A stretch of 64,000 nucleotides of DNA from positions 1-64,000 of the forward strand of contig CANMIL010000007.1 in NCBI GenBank assembly GCA_947497895.1. Direction: 5' to 3'. The notes under the pieces were generated by a model. The model did no database searches and had not been told where the DNA came from. It saw only the letters and a program-made list of their open reading frames with translations. Within the stretch, counting starts at the first letter, position 1. Every line of letters begins with the position of its first letter. This DNA comes from an uncultured Tenacibaculum sp. Lineage in GTDB: Bacteria > Bacteroidota > Bacteroidia > Flavobacteriales > Flavobacteriaceae. A program made the position numbers and the translations under genes. Shown in pieces: positions 39,391 to 54,300 of this stretch.

Positions 39391-42300
39391 AAGACGAGTT
39401 CACTTAAAAAGATTACTCCTTATGATAGGGAAACTATAACGAAAGTTCCTTTGTCATTTGGACAAGAACGTTTGTGGTTTGTTGATGGATTACAAGGTAG
39501 TCAAGCGTATCACATGCCTTTTATATTGCGTTTTGAAGGGGCCTTGGATGCATCTCTAATAGAACAATCATTCAGATATATTGTCAATCGACATGAAGTA
39601 TTACGTACGAATATTTTGTCTGAAGATGGAGTTGGGTATCAAAAAGTGGTAAGCTCGGAAAATTGGACTTTAGTTCAAGAAAGTTTATCTGAGGATAATT
39701 TGGAAGAACATTTGGAAGAGTTTCTAATAGCTCCATTTGATTTGGCTAACGATTATAAATTAAGAGCATGTTTGTATGATACAGGGAATAGTAAGTATGT
39801 CTTAGCCTGTGTTTTCCATCATATCGCAAGTGATGGTTGGTCAGAAGATATTCTTGTCAATGAATTTACCATAATCCATAGTTCTTTACAAGCTGGTATC
39901 GAAGTTAATCTACCAGAATTAACGTTGCAATATGCCGATTATGCCGTTTGGCAACGTAAATATTTAGAAGGGAGTGTTTTAGATTTTCAACTTTCTTATT
40001 GGGAAGAGAAGTTGAAAAATGCAACACCACTTTCTTTACCAACAGATTACCCACGACCTGCGGTACAAAGTACTGCAGGTGATCATGTAACTTTTACACT
40101 AGACAAAAAATTAAGTGATGATCTTAATGATTTATGCGAAAAGGAAGGCGTAACAATTTTTATGCTGTTACTCGCTGGTTTCAAAGTGTTACTTTCTCGT
40201 TATAGCGGTCAAGAAGATATCTGTATAGGAACTCCTGTTGCGAACAGAACACAGACAGAGCTGGAAGGAATGATCGGTTTCTTTGTAAATACTTTGGCAC
40301 TACGAAGTGATTTAAGTGGGAATCCTAAGTTTTTGGATTTATTAAAACGAATTAAGGATACTACTTTAGAAGGATATGATTATCAGTTAGCTCCTTTCGA
40401 AAGAATTGTGGATCGTGTTGTTAAGGAACGAGACATGAGTAAAAGTCCCTTGTTCCAAGTAATGTTCGTTTTACAAAATACAACCGCAAGTGATGAAGAA
40501 GAGTCAGATGAAACAGAAATAGTATCAGGAGATGTTACAATTTCTGAATATGGATTTGATGCTATCAATGCGATGTTCGATTTATCTTTGGATATTTCAG
40601 AAGGTAGTAAAGGAATTTCGTTTGAAATGGTTTACTGTACTGATTTGTTCAAAGGTGCTACAATTGAACGAATGATGAATCACTATCAAGAGTTGTTAAG
40701 AAGTATTGTAAAGGATGCATCTCAACCAATTGGTAAACTTCCAATGTTAACAGCTTCAGAAGAAAGTGAACTGATAACAAATTTTAACGATACTTCGGTA
40801 ACGTATCCAGGAGATACTACGGTAATCGATTTGTTTTTAGAAAGAGTTGAAAAAGCTCCAGAGGATGTAGCTGTCGTTTTTGAAGAAACGTCATTAACGT
40901 ATAAAGAACTTGATGAACGATCTAACCAATTGGCTAATTTCTTATTAACTAACTACACAATCAATAAAGAAGATCCAATAGGTGTTATTTTAGAACGTAG
41001 CGATTGGTTGTTAGTTTCTTTTCTAGCTATTTTAAAAACGGGAGGATGTTATGTTCCTATCGATCCATCGTATCCGATAGAGCGAAAAGAATATATCGAA
41101 AAAGATAGTGGAAGTATTTTTATACTGAATGATACTCTGATTGATTCTTTCAAGGAGAATAGTGAATCATTAGCGAAAACAGTTCCTTCTGTAGTGGTTG
41201 ATTCTAAAGACCTGGCTTATATTATTTATACTTCAGGAAGTACAGGTAAGCCGAAAGGAGTAATGATTGAGCATCGAAATATTATCAATACACTGTTATC
41301 TCAAATAACAGCGTTCTCAATCACACCTGAAGATCATTGCTTACAATTTGCAAGTCAATCTTTTGACGCTTCTATTTGGGAATTAGGAATTTCCCTATTA
41401 GGTGGAGCAAGCTTATATATTATAAAAGAAGATAGAAAATCAGAAACGGCTTTCTTTAAAGAGTTTGTAAAAGAGAACAAGATCACCTTTGCAACTTTAC
41501 CTCCTGCATTTTTACAATTATTAGAAGTTGAGGATTTAAATGGATTAAAGACTTTAGTTACCGCCGGAGAGGCAATTCCATTAGGATTAGCAAAAGCATT
41601 CTCAAATAATTATAATTATGTAAATGCTTACGGTCCAACAGAAACCAGTATTTGCGCCACTACGTTCAATGGGGAAATAACAGAAATGGTTCCTATTGGA
41701 AAGCCTATTGATAACACGCAAATCTACATCTTAAATGATATCAATGAGTTATTGCCAATTGGTGCAGTAGGTGAGTTGTGCATAGGAGGAATAGGTGTTG
41801 CACGAGGATACTTAAATAGAGAAGAATTAACTAGCGAAAAGTTTATTGATAATCCTTTTAGGCAGGGAGAAAGAATATATAAAACTGGCGATTTAGCGAA
41901 ATGGTTACCGAATGGAGATATAGAATTCATTGGTAGAAAAGATTCTCAGGTAAAAATACGAGGATATCGTATCGAATTAGGTGAAGTAGAAAATGCTTTA
42001 GCTTCACTAGATTCAGTGAATCAAAGTTGCGTTTTAGCCAAAGAAGATACTCAAGGAAATAAACGTTTAATTGGATATGTAGTAAGTGAAGAAAAATTCG
42101 ATAAAGAAATTATTCAAGAAGGATTAAGAGAAATCTTACCAGAATATATGGTTCCTACGGTGTGGATAGCATTGGATGAAATGCCACTTACAACCAATGG
42201 GAAAATAGATAGAAAATCTTTACCAGAACCAGATGGTTTAAATTTATCTTCAACAGAGTATGTTGCTCCTCGAAATGAAACTGAAGCATTGTTAGTTGCT

Positions 42301-45300
42301 ATTTGGCAAGATTTATTGGGTATTGAGAAAATAGGTGTAAATGATAACTTTTTTGAATTAGGAGGTCATAGTTTATTGATTGTTCAGTTAATCGATCGAA
42401 TTCAAAAAGAAGGGTATCATATTGAAATAGCTGATGTTTTTGGAAGCCCAACAATTGCTGCCATTGACGGTAAGCTTTCTTCAGGGTTCACTTCTTACCA
42501 AGTACCACCAAATGGAATTACTGATGATATTGATCGCATAGTTCCAGAAATGGTTCCTTTAGTAGATTTCTCTCAGGAGGAAATTGATATTGTGGTGAAT
42601 CGTGTGCCTGGAGGTTTAGAAAATATTCAAGACATGTATCCTTTATCACCATTACAGGAGGGAATGTACTTCCATTATTTAATGAGTGATGAAAATGTAG
42701 GAGATCTTTATGTATCACCGAATTTATTATTGTTTAAAGATAAAGGACAACGAATCAAATTTATCGAGGCATTACAGTTTGTAGTGAATCGTCATGATGT
42801 TTTAAGAACATGCTTTTTAAGTGAAAACTTGCCGAATGCTGTTCAAGTGGTATTAAAGGAAGCTATTCTTTCAAATAAAGAGCTTAAGTTAAACCCTTCT
42901 GAAGATATCAGGTCTCAAATGGAGTCGTTAGTTGAATCAGGAAATCATTGGATGGATGTTTCAAAAGCTCCATTATTAGATTTGAAATATGTTGATGATA
43001 ATGAAAAAGGAGAGTATTATTTATTAGTAAATAACCATCATTTAATTATAGATCATGTAGGTTTAGAAAAAATTATTGAAGAAGTAAATCTACATTTATT
43101 GGGGCATGGAGATATACTTCCTCCTCCAGTATTGTATCGTGATTTTATTGGGCATACTTTACACCAACAAGCAACCAATAATAGTGAAGTCTACTTCAAA
43201 GATGTTTTAGGAGGTATTGATGAACCAACGTATCCTTTCAATTTATCGAATGTTCGAGGAAATGGTACAGATATCGCTGAAGCAAGTATTGGCTTGCCTG
43301 AAGAGTTGAGCAAAGAAATTCGTACAGTCTGTACCCAAATGGGAATAACTCCGGCTATTTTATTCCATGCTGCTTTCGGAATAGTGGTAGGAATGTGTAG
43401 TAATAAAAAACAAGCCTTGTTTGGATCTTTATTCTCGGGGCGTTTACAAGGTGCTGTTGGAGCTGCCGATTCCTTAGGGCTTTTCATAAATACATTACCA
43501 TTATTATTTAATGTTGAAGGTACCGTTGCCGATTATATTCAACAAGTAAAGGAAAGACTGGCTGAATTATTACCCTATGAACAAACTCCTTTATCGGAAG
43601 TTCATAGTTGGTCAGGTATTTCAAATGAAGTACCATTATTCAGTGCAATTTTTAATTACAGACATTCTTCTTCGGAGGAATTAGAAGAAGGTGATATTAC
43701 GGAAGAACTTTTTCAAGATCTAGAAGCATCTAATTTGGATATTGAATTGCTGGGAGATCAAGAACGAACAAATTACCCTTTTTCATTAGCAGTGGACGAT
43801 TTTGGAGATGATTTCGGAATCACAGCTCAAATGGATACGAGTATTCAACCAGAACGTATTCTTTCTTATATGGAAGTCGTCGTTAAGCAATTATTAGATG
43901 GATTAAACGATGATACGAATGTAGGTGATTTATCTATCTTAACTAAGGAGGAAGAAACTCAACTATTAAATGAATTTAATGAAACTCTAGTAGAGTATCC
44001 TACGGAAAAAACAATTATAGATTTATTCTCCACTCAGGTGGGAAAAAATCCGGGAGCGGTAGCTTTAGTTGATCAAGAAGAAAAGTTGAGTTATAGAGAA
44101 CTTGATGAGCTTTCGAATCAGTTATCGAACCACATTTTAACAAATCATAACATTAGCAATGAAACCTTAATAGCAGTAACGCTAGAAAGAAGTAATTGGT
44201 TAATCGTTTCGTTTTTGGCGGTCTTAAAATCAGGAGGGACTTATGTTCCAATTGACCCGTCATACCCAGAGGAAAGAAAAGAATATATTAAAACAGATAG
44301 TAATAGCAGCTTTGTTATTGATGACGCATTTTTAACATCTTTCAAAAAGGATATAGATAAATATGATAACGCTACACCTGATGTAGTTGTTAAGGCGAAT
44401 GATTTGGCCTATGTAATTTATACTTCAGGAAGTACAGGGAAGCCTAAAGGAGTAATGATTGAACATTGCAGTATTATAAATACGATACTGTCACAGATTG
44501 CCGATTTCTCTATTAATACTGAAGATAATTGTTTGCAATTTGCAAGTCCTTCGTTTGATGCTTCTATCTGGGAAATAGGAATAGCCTTATTAAGTGGGGC
44601 TAGTTTGTGTATTGTAAGTGAGGAAGGTAAATCGGATATGTCCTTGTTTAAAAACTTCATACAAGAACAAACAATTACGTTTGCAACCTTACCACCTGCC
44701 TTTTTACAACTATTAGAAGTAGAAGCTATACCGAGCATAAAAACATTGGTTACTGCAGGGGAAGCAATTCCATTAAAACTCGCAAAAGCTTTTTCTGAGA
44801 GTTATAATTATATCAATGCTTATGGACCAACGGAAACGAGTATTTGTGCAACTACATTCAAAGGTAAAATAGGAGACCTTGTTCCAATTGGGAAACCTAT
44901 TCATAACACAGAAGTATACATTTTAAATGACTCGAATGAGTTATTGCCTTCTGGAGTTGTTGGAGAGCTTTGTGTTGGAGGAAGAGGTGTTGCTCGAGGT
45001 TATCATAACAGAGAGGAACTTACCAATGAAAAGTTTATTAAAAATCCGTTCAAAGAAGAAGGACGAATTTATAAAACAGGCGATTTAGCTAAGTGGTTGC
45101 CAGATGGTACCATTGAATTTATAGGAAGAAAAGACAGTCAAGTTAAAATCCGAGGATATCGTATTGAGCTTGGAGAAGTGGAGAATGCGCTTTCAAGCTT
45201 ATCTGTTGTGAATCAATGTTGTGTGTTAGCTAAGAGTGATGCCAGTGGGAACAAACAATTAGTTGCCTATGTAGTTACTGAAGGCGATTTTAATAAAGAA

Positions 45301-48300
45301 AGTTTGCAAGATGAGCTTCTCAAAACATTACCAGAGTATATGGTACCTATGATTTGGGTGGAGATGGAAGAGATTCCGGTAACTAGCAATGGTAAATTAG
45401 ATAGGAAAGCATTACCAGAACCTGATGGTTCAATGTTGTCTACCCAAGCATACGTTGCTCCAAGAAATGAAACAGAAGAGCAGTTGGTAAAGATTTGGCA
45501 AGAGTTATTGAATATCGAAAAAATTGGAGTTTATGATAATTTCTTTGAGCTAGGAGGTCATTCTTTGTTGGTAACTCGTTTAGTTTCTTTAATACGTAAA
45601 GAGTTAGAAGTTGAGGTCGCAATTCGCGATATTTTTGAGCATACTACAATCGCTAGTCAGGCCTTACATGTATTAACATGTTCAAGAGCAACGATATTAC
45701 CTGAAGTAGTTGTTCAGGAAAAAGAAGGAAACATACCACTTTCTTTTAACCAAGAACGTTTGTGGTTTTTAGATCAATTGCAAGGGGGGAGTGAAGAATA
45801 TCACATTCCAGTAGTTGAACCGTTGCAAGGGAATATTAATGCAGAAATAGTAAATAAAGCCTTACGTATAATAGTAGATCGACATGAAATATTACGTACG
45901 GTAATTTATGAAGAAGAAGGAGTTGGTTATCAAAAAGTAATTTCATCTGAAGATTGGCAATTACAAATGGTTGTTACTTCTGCTGAAACAAATTTAGAAG
46001 AAGAAATTGCTCGTTTTATAGCGAAACCGTTCGATCTATCAAAAGATTATATGGTGCGTGGCTGTTTGTTTGACTTGGGCGAAAATGAATATGTATTAAC
46101 CTGTGTGTTACATCATATTTCGAGTGATGGTATTTCTGGAATAATTTTAATGAATGAATTCTCAGAAATCTATAGCTCATTATTAACCAAGAAGGAAGTT
46201 GCACTTCCTGAACTAAATTTACAGTATTCAGACTACGCCATTTGGCAGCGTTCGTATTTCGCTGGAGATGTTTTAGAAAGCCAATTAGGGTATTGGGAAA
46301 ATAAATTAAAAGGAGCGAGCACTTTAAAATTACCAACGGATTATGTGCGTCCTTCAATACAAAACAATGAAGGAAGTAGCATTGTTGTAGGAGTTGGTAA
46401 AGAACTTACAACTTCTGTAAAGGCGCTATGCACACAATATGGGGTTACTCCGTTTATGTTTACACTTTCGGTATTTAAAGTATTGTTATCACGTTATAGT
46501 GGTCAAGATGATATTTGTGTAGGAACTCCTATAGCAAATCGTACCCAATATGAATTGGAAGGAATGATTGGTTTCTTTGTAAATACGTTAGCATTACGAA
46601 GTGATTTAAGTGGAAATCCAAGTTTTAAAGAGGTATTGTCTAGAATAAAAGAGACCACATTAGATGGCTATGATCATCAATTGACTCCTTTTGAAAAAGT
46701 TGTAGATAGAGTGGTTACTACTCGTGATATGAGTATGACACCATTGTTTCAAGTAATGTTCGATTACCATAATGAGGATGCGGATAATGAAAATGAAGAT
46801 TCAAACGAAGGTTCAGAGAATAATACCACGTCAGGATACGATAATTTAGATAGAACAGCTCAATTTGATTTAACACTAGATGTTTCAGAAGAAGGATCTG
46901 AAATTGTATTGAGTTTGAATTACTGTACTGCTCTGTTTAAAGAAGAAACAATCGTACGCATGTTAGATCACTATAAAGAATTATTAACAAGTATCGTTGA
47001 TAATATTGACAAACCTATTAGTGAAACAACAATCTTAACGAAGGAAGAAGAAACTCAATTATTAAATGTATTCAACAGTACAGAGGTTAATTATCCATTA
47101 GATAAAACTGTTGTCGATTTATTTGTTGATCAAGTTAAAAAAACTCCAGCTGCCATTGCAGCAACTTTTGAAGAAGGAGTATTGAGCTATGAAGAATTGG
47201 ATGAGCGCTCAAATCAACTAGCTCACTGTTTAGTAACACAAGATGTAAAATCAGATGAGTTAATAGGAATTTGCGTAGAACGAGGTTTGGATATGATTGT
47301 TGGAGTATTAGGTATTTTAAAAGCTGGTGCTGCCTACGTTCCAATAAAACCAGACTTTCCTAAAGATCGTATTGAATATTTACTTGAAGATACACAATGT
47401 TCCTTAGTGGTTACCAATTTGGAAAGTCAAGAAACATTAGAGTCATTTTCTAACAACGTTCAGTTAATTGTATTAGAAAATGTATCCGACTATGCAACAA
47501 CTCAAGTAGGGTTAACCTATAATCCAAATGATTTAGCTTATATCATTTATACTTCTGGTAGTACTGGATTACCAAAAGGAGCTATGATTGAACATGCTGG
47601 TTTGTTAAACCACTTGTTGTTGATGATTGATGAACTGAAAATGACTAACGAAAGTGTGGTAGCGTTCACAGCTCCATTTACTTTTGACATTTCAGTATGG
47701 CAAATGTTAAGCGCATTGTTATGTGGAGGCTCAATAACTGTTTATAGTGAAGAAAGTATCTTAGATATTAAAGGATTTGAATCGTCTTTATCAAAAGAAA
47801 GTGTAAGCCATCTTCAATTGGTACCATCTTATGTTTCTAGTTTATTAGAGAGTGGAGTTTCGGTTGATGGCTTATCAAACTTAAGTCACTTTTTAGTTAC
47901 AGGAGAAGCGGCAACGAAATCATTATTGGATAACTGGTTTTCTTTGTATCCAAATGTTTCAGTGGTAAATGCTTATGGACCAGCGGAAGCTGCTGATGAT
48001 ATCACGCTACATATCATGAATGAATCACCTAGCGGAGTAGTAGTTCCAATAGGAAAACCAGTAGCCAATATGGACGTTTATGTGGTTGATAGATTCGGGA
48101 ACTTATGTCCAATAGGTGTTGTGGGAGAATTATGGACCGCTGGAATTGGCGTTGGTCGAGGATATTTAAATAGGCCAGAACTAACCAATGAGAAGTTTAT
48201 AGAAAATCCATTTACCGAAAATGGAGGACGTTTATATAAAACAGGTGATTTAGGAAGATGGTTGCCAGATGGAACCTTAGAATTTGTAGGTCGTTCTGAT

Positions 48301-51300
48301 GATCAGGTGAAAATCCGAGGATATCGAATTGAATTAGGTGAAATTGAGAACGCCTTATCACAAGTTACAAATATTCAGAATTGTTGCGTGTTAGCTAAGA
48401 AAGATCAAAACGAGATCAATCGCCTAGTAGGATATGTAGTTACTGAAGGAGAATTCAATAAGGAAACAGTTCAAGATATTTTAAAGAATAGCTTGCCAGA
48501 GTATATGGTTCCAATGTTATGGATTGCTTTGGAAGAAATGCCATTAACTGCGAATGGAAAAATCGATAAAAAATCGTTACCAGCACCTGATACGTCACAA
48601 TTATCAACGAAAGAATATGTAGCTCCAAGAAATGAAATTGAAGAGCAATTAGTTGCAATTTGGCAGCAGCTTTTAAATGTTGAAAAAATTGGTGTTAATG
48701 ACGATTTCTTTGAACTGGGAGGACATAGTTTGTTGGCAACTCGTTTGGTTTCTTTAATTCGAAAAGAATTAGAAAAAGAAATTGCCATTCGTGATGTTTT
48801 TGAGCACACAACCATTGCTTCTTTGGCTATTTGTGTTTCACTAAACTCAAAAGCAACCTTGTTGCCAACGATAGTTGCAGAAGAACGTCCTGAACAAATT
48901 CCATTATCATTTAGCCAAGAACGTCTTTGGTTTATCGATCAGTTACAAGGTACGTTAGCATATCATATGCCAACCATAATTCGTTTGAACGGCGATGTGA
49001 ATGTTTCTATTTTAGAGAAAACTTTCAAAACAATAGTTGCTCGTCATGAGGTATTACGTACCAATATTTTATCTGAAGAAGGAAATGGTTATCAGCAGGT
49101 AGTAAGTTATGAAGACTGGACTTTAGAACAGCAAACAATTTCAGAAGAGAGTTTACGTGAGCATGTTGAAGTCTATATTGAAACACCTTTTAACTTATCA
49201 AGCGATTATAAATTAAAGGCATGTTTGTATGATTTAGGGAATAAAAGTTATGTTTTAGCAGCAGTGCTGCATCACATAGCTAATGATGGTTGGTCAGAAG
49301 AAATTTTAATTCATGAATTCACTACGATATACAATGCATTGGAATCAGGAATTGAGGTTCCGCTTCCTGAATTGAGTTTACAGTATGCTGATTATGCCAT
49401 TTGGCAGCGAAAGTATTTCGATGGAGAAGTTCTGGAAAATCAATTATCATATTGGGAAGATAAGCTTGAAGGTGTTACAAACTTAGCAATGCCTACGGAT
49501 TATATTCGCCCAACTATTCAGAGTACGGAAGGAGGTATCGTAGAATTATCAATAAGTCAAGAGCTTGGTACTTCAATACATAAATTATGTGAATCAGAAG
49601 GAGTAACATCATTTATGTTCTTATTATCGGTGTTCAAAGTGTTGTTATCGCGATATAGTGGTCAAGATGATATTTGTATCGGAACAACCATTGCCAATCG
49701 TACACAAACAGAATTGGAAGGAATGATTGGTTTCTTTGTGAATACGTTGGTTTTACGTTCTGATATGAGTAACAATCCAAGTTTTAAAGAGCTTTTAAAT
49801 AGAATAAAAGAAACAACATTAGAAAGTTACGATAATCAGTTAGCACCGTTTGAAAAGATTGTTGATCGAGTGGTTACAACGCGTGATATGAGTACAACAC
49901 CGTTGTTTCAAGTAATGTTCTCTTCAGAAAATACTTCAAATTCTGAGGAAGAAGAGGAAGCTATTAATACGGGAGCTGGAAATTTTGTGATTTCTCCATA
50001 TGAATCGGATACTTCTGTGGCAGCACAGTTCGATTTAAGCTTGGATGTGTCTGAGGAAGACTCAATTTTCGAATTAACATTGAGCTATAGTGCGGCATTG
50101 TTTAAAGAAGAAACAATAGTACGTATGTTGAATCAGTATCAAGAGTTGTTAACCAATGTTGTTGCAAATATTGAGCAACCTATTGAGGATTTAACAGTTC
50201 TAACTCAACATGAAGAAAATCAATTATTAAATGTTTTTAACGATACAAAGGTTGATTATCCATTGAATAAAACCGTTGTAGATTTATTTAACACACAAGC
50301 TCAAAAATCACCAACAGCAATTGCAGCTACTTTTGAAGGAGTTGATTTGAGTTATCAAGACTTGGATAAACGTTCAAATCAATTAGCGCAATGCTTAGTA
50401 TCACAAGGAATAAAATCTGATGACTTAATAGGTATTTGCATAGAGAGAGGTTTAGATATGATTGTTGGAGTACTTGGAATTTTAAAAGCTGGTGCGGCCT
50501 ACGTTCCAATTAAACCAGATTTTCCTAAAGATCGTATTGAATATTTATTACAAGATACACAATGTTCGTTGGTAGTAACCGATTTGGAAAGTCAAGAAAA
50601 GTTAATACCATTTACGAATAGTATTCAATTAATCGTTTTAGAAAATGTAACTGATTACGCAACGACTTCTGTGGAATTAACCTATAGTCCAAATGATTTG
50701 GCCTATATTATTTACACGTCAGGAAGTACAGGATTGCCAAAAGGAGCAATGATTGAACATGCTGGTTTATTGAATCATTTATTATTAATGATTGATGAGC
50801 TTAAAATGACGAATGAAAGCGTGGTTGCATTTACAGCACCTTTCACTTTCGATATTTCTGTTTGGCAAATGTTGAGTGCTTTAATAAGTGGTGGTTCGGT
50901 AGCTGTATATAGTGAAGAAAGTATTTTAGATATCGAAGGATTTGAATTGTCATTATCAGCACAAAAAGTAAGTCATCTTCAGTTAGTACCTTCCTATGTA
51001 ACCAATTTATTAGAAAGTGGAAAATCTGTTGCTGGTTTATCGGATCTAAGTTATTTCTTAGTAACGGGAGAGGCAGCTACAAAATCATTATTAGATAAGT
51101 GGTTTACTATTTATCCAAACGTTCCAGTAGTGAATGCATATGGACCAGCAGAAGCAGCCGATGATATCACCTTGCATATTATGACCAAAACACCAAGTGG
51201 AGTAGTTGTTCCAATTGGAAAACCTGTGGCAAATATGGATATCTATGTTGTTGATAGATTTGAGAATTTATGTCCTATTGGCGTTGTTGGAGAACTATGG

Positions 51301-54300
51301 ACAGCAGGAGTAGGTGTTGGTCGAGGGTATTTAAATAGAGCAGAACTCACCAAAGAGAAATTCATAGAGAATCCTTTCTCAGCAGAGGGTGGACGTTTGT
51401 ATAAAACAGGCGATTTAGGAAGATGGTTGTCAGATGGAACTTTAGAATTCGTAGGTCGTTCTGATGATCAAGTAAAAATCAGAGGATACAGAATTGAACT
51501 TGGAGAAATTGAGAACGCATTATCACAAGTTGTAGGTATTCAAAATTGTTGTGTACTTGCAAAGAAAGATCAAAATGATATCAATCGTTTGGTAGGATAT
51601 ATTGTTGTTGAAGGTGACTTCAATAAAGAAAGAATTCAAGACGAATTAAAGGATAGCTTACCAGAATATATGGTTCCGATGCTATGGATTGTTTTAGAAG
51701 AAATGCCTTTAACAGCAAATGGTAAAATTGATAAGAAATCATTACCAGAACCAGATAGCTCACAGTTATCAACTCAGGAGTTTGTTGCACCAAGAAATGA
51801 AGTAGAATATCTACTAGTAGCTATTTGGCAAGAGTTACTTGGAATAGAAAGAATTGGAGTTTATGATGATTTCTTTGAATTAGGAGGACATAGTTTATTG
51901 GCAACTCGTTTAGTTTCATTAATTCGTAAAGAATTAGAAAGAGAAATAGCCATTCGTGATGTGTTTGAACATACGACAATTGATTCCTTAGGAAGGTATG
52001 TTGCCGAACAATCAAAAGGAATTTTATTACCGGCTATTACCGCAGAAAAACGACCTCAGAGAATACCATTATCTTTTAGTCAAGAGCGTTTATGGTTCTT
52101 GGACGAATTACAAGGAACTTTAGGATATCACATGCCTACAATTATGCGATTGGAAGGTAAACTTGATGCCGAATTATTACAACGAACATTTAAAGTGATT
52201 GTTGATCGTCACGAGGTGTTAAGAACCAATATTTTATCAGAAGACGGTGAAGGGTATCAAGAAGTTGTAAGTGCTGATAATTGGAGTTTAACAGAAGAAG
52301 TAGTCTCAGAAGAATTATTAGAGCAAAACTTAGAAGCGTATTTATTGATTCCTTTTGATTTATCAAGTGATTATAAATTAAGAGCCCGATTATTTGATTT
52401 AGGGAATAATAAGTATGTGTTGGCATCAGTTACGCATCATATTGCTAGTGACGGATGGTCGGAAGATATTTTAATGAATGAGTTGATCATAACTTATAAT
52501 GCTTTAGAGAATAATAGCAATGTTCCTCTTCCTACTTTGAGTTTGCAATATGCTGATTACGCAATTTGGCAACGCAAGTATTTTGATGGAACTGTTTTAG
52601 AAAATCAATTATCATATTGGGAGGATAAGCTAAATGGTGTAAGTACACTTTCTTTACCAACAGATTATGCTCGACCTGCGGTACAAAGTTCAGCAGGAGA
52701 TTATGTATCTCTTGGATTAGGTAAAGAATTGAGTACATCAATAAATGTACTTTGTGAAGAAGAAGGCGTAACTCTGTTCATGATATTGTTGGCTACGTAC
52801 AAAGTGTTATTATCTCGTTATAGTGGTCAAGAAGATATTTGTGTTGGAACACCAATAGCAAACAGAACACAAGCTGAACTTGAGGATATGATTGGGTTCT
52901 TTGTGAACACATTAGCTTTACGTAGTGATTTAGAAGGGAATCCAAGCTTTAAAGAATTCCTTGGGCAATTAAAAGAAACCACATTAGAAGGCTATGATAA
53001 TCAGTTAGCACCATTTGAAAAAGTAGTAGATCGTGTAGTTACGAATAGAGATATGAGTACTTCACCACTTTTCCAAACGATGCTTGTTTTACAGAATACA
53101 GGAAGTAATGATACGGATTCAGAGTTAGGAGATGCTGAGGTTGGATTAGGAGATTTAAGTATTTCAGATTATGACTTCGATGCAATCGTGGCGATGTTCG
53201 ATTTATCGTTGAATGTATCGGAAAATAGTGAAGGGATCTCTTTGGAAATGCTTTACTGTACTGATCTATTTGAAAGAGCTACTATTGAAAGAATGTTAGT
53301 TCATTTTGAAAAATTATTAAGAGGAATTGTAGCTGATATTGCGCAACCGATCAATAGTTTATCAATGTTAACTGAGCACGAAGAGCACAAACTGTTAAAT
53401 GTTTATACAGCTACAAAAGTTGATTATGTTAAACATAATAATGTTTTAGAGTTGTTCTCGAAGCAAGTTAAGGCAAAGCCTAAGGCTATCGCGGTAGTTT
53501 ACAAGGGAGAAAAGTTAACGTATAGAGAACTTGACAGAAAGTCGAATCAAGTAGCTAGATATCTGCAAACCCATGATGTACAAAAGGATAGTTTGGTAGG
53601 TATTTGCATGGAACGAAGCTTGGAAATGATTGTTGCTATGTTTGGGATATTGAAATCGGGTGGTGCTTACGTACCTATCGATCCAACATATCCAAAAGAT
53701 CGTATTGATTATATGCTTGAAGATACGGGAGCAACATTATTACTGAGTAGTTCTTCAAGCAAAGAAATTATCGGAGATAGAAAGGGGATTACAGCCGTAT
53801 GTTTAGATAGTAATTGGGATGAAATTGCTCGTTTCTCTAATAAAAAGTTAAATACAATAATTAGTCCTGATAGCTTAGCATACATTATATATACCTCAGG
53901 AAGTACTGGAAAACCTAAGGGAGTTATGATCGAACATGAAAATATGTTCAATTTAGTGAGCTGGGGAACTAGAAACTTTGAAGATTCACTAGGGTTAGGA
54001 ATGTTAGCAAGCACTTCTATAAATTTCGATTTATCAATTTTCGAAATTTTTGTGACCTTATCATTAGGATCTAAGATTCACTTAGTAGATAATTTATTGT
54101 CGTTATTAGAAGAAACAGAGGTGTCAGTATCTTTAATTAATACGGTACCAAGTGTACTTCAGGGATTATTGGATTCTGGTAAAATTCCAAATACGGTACG
54201 AACAATTAACCTCGCTGGAGAACCGTTATTGCCTAGCTTAGTAGATCGAATTTACCAAGAAAGCTCCGTAAGAAAAATATATGATTTGTATGGACCTTCT

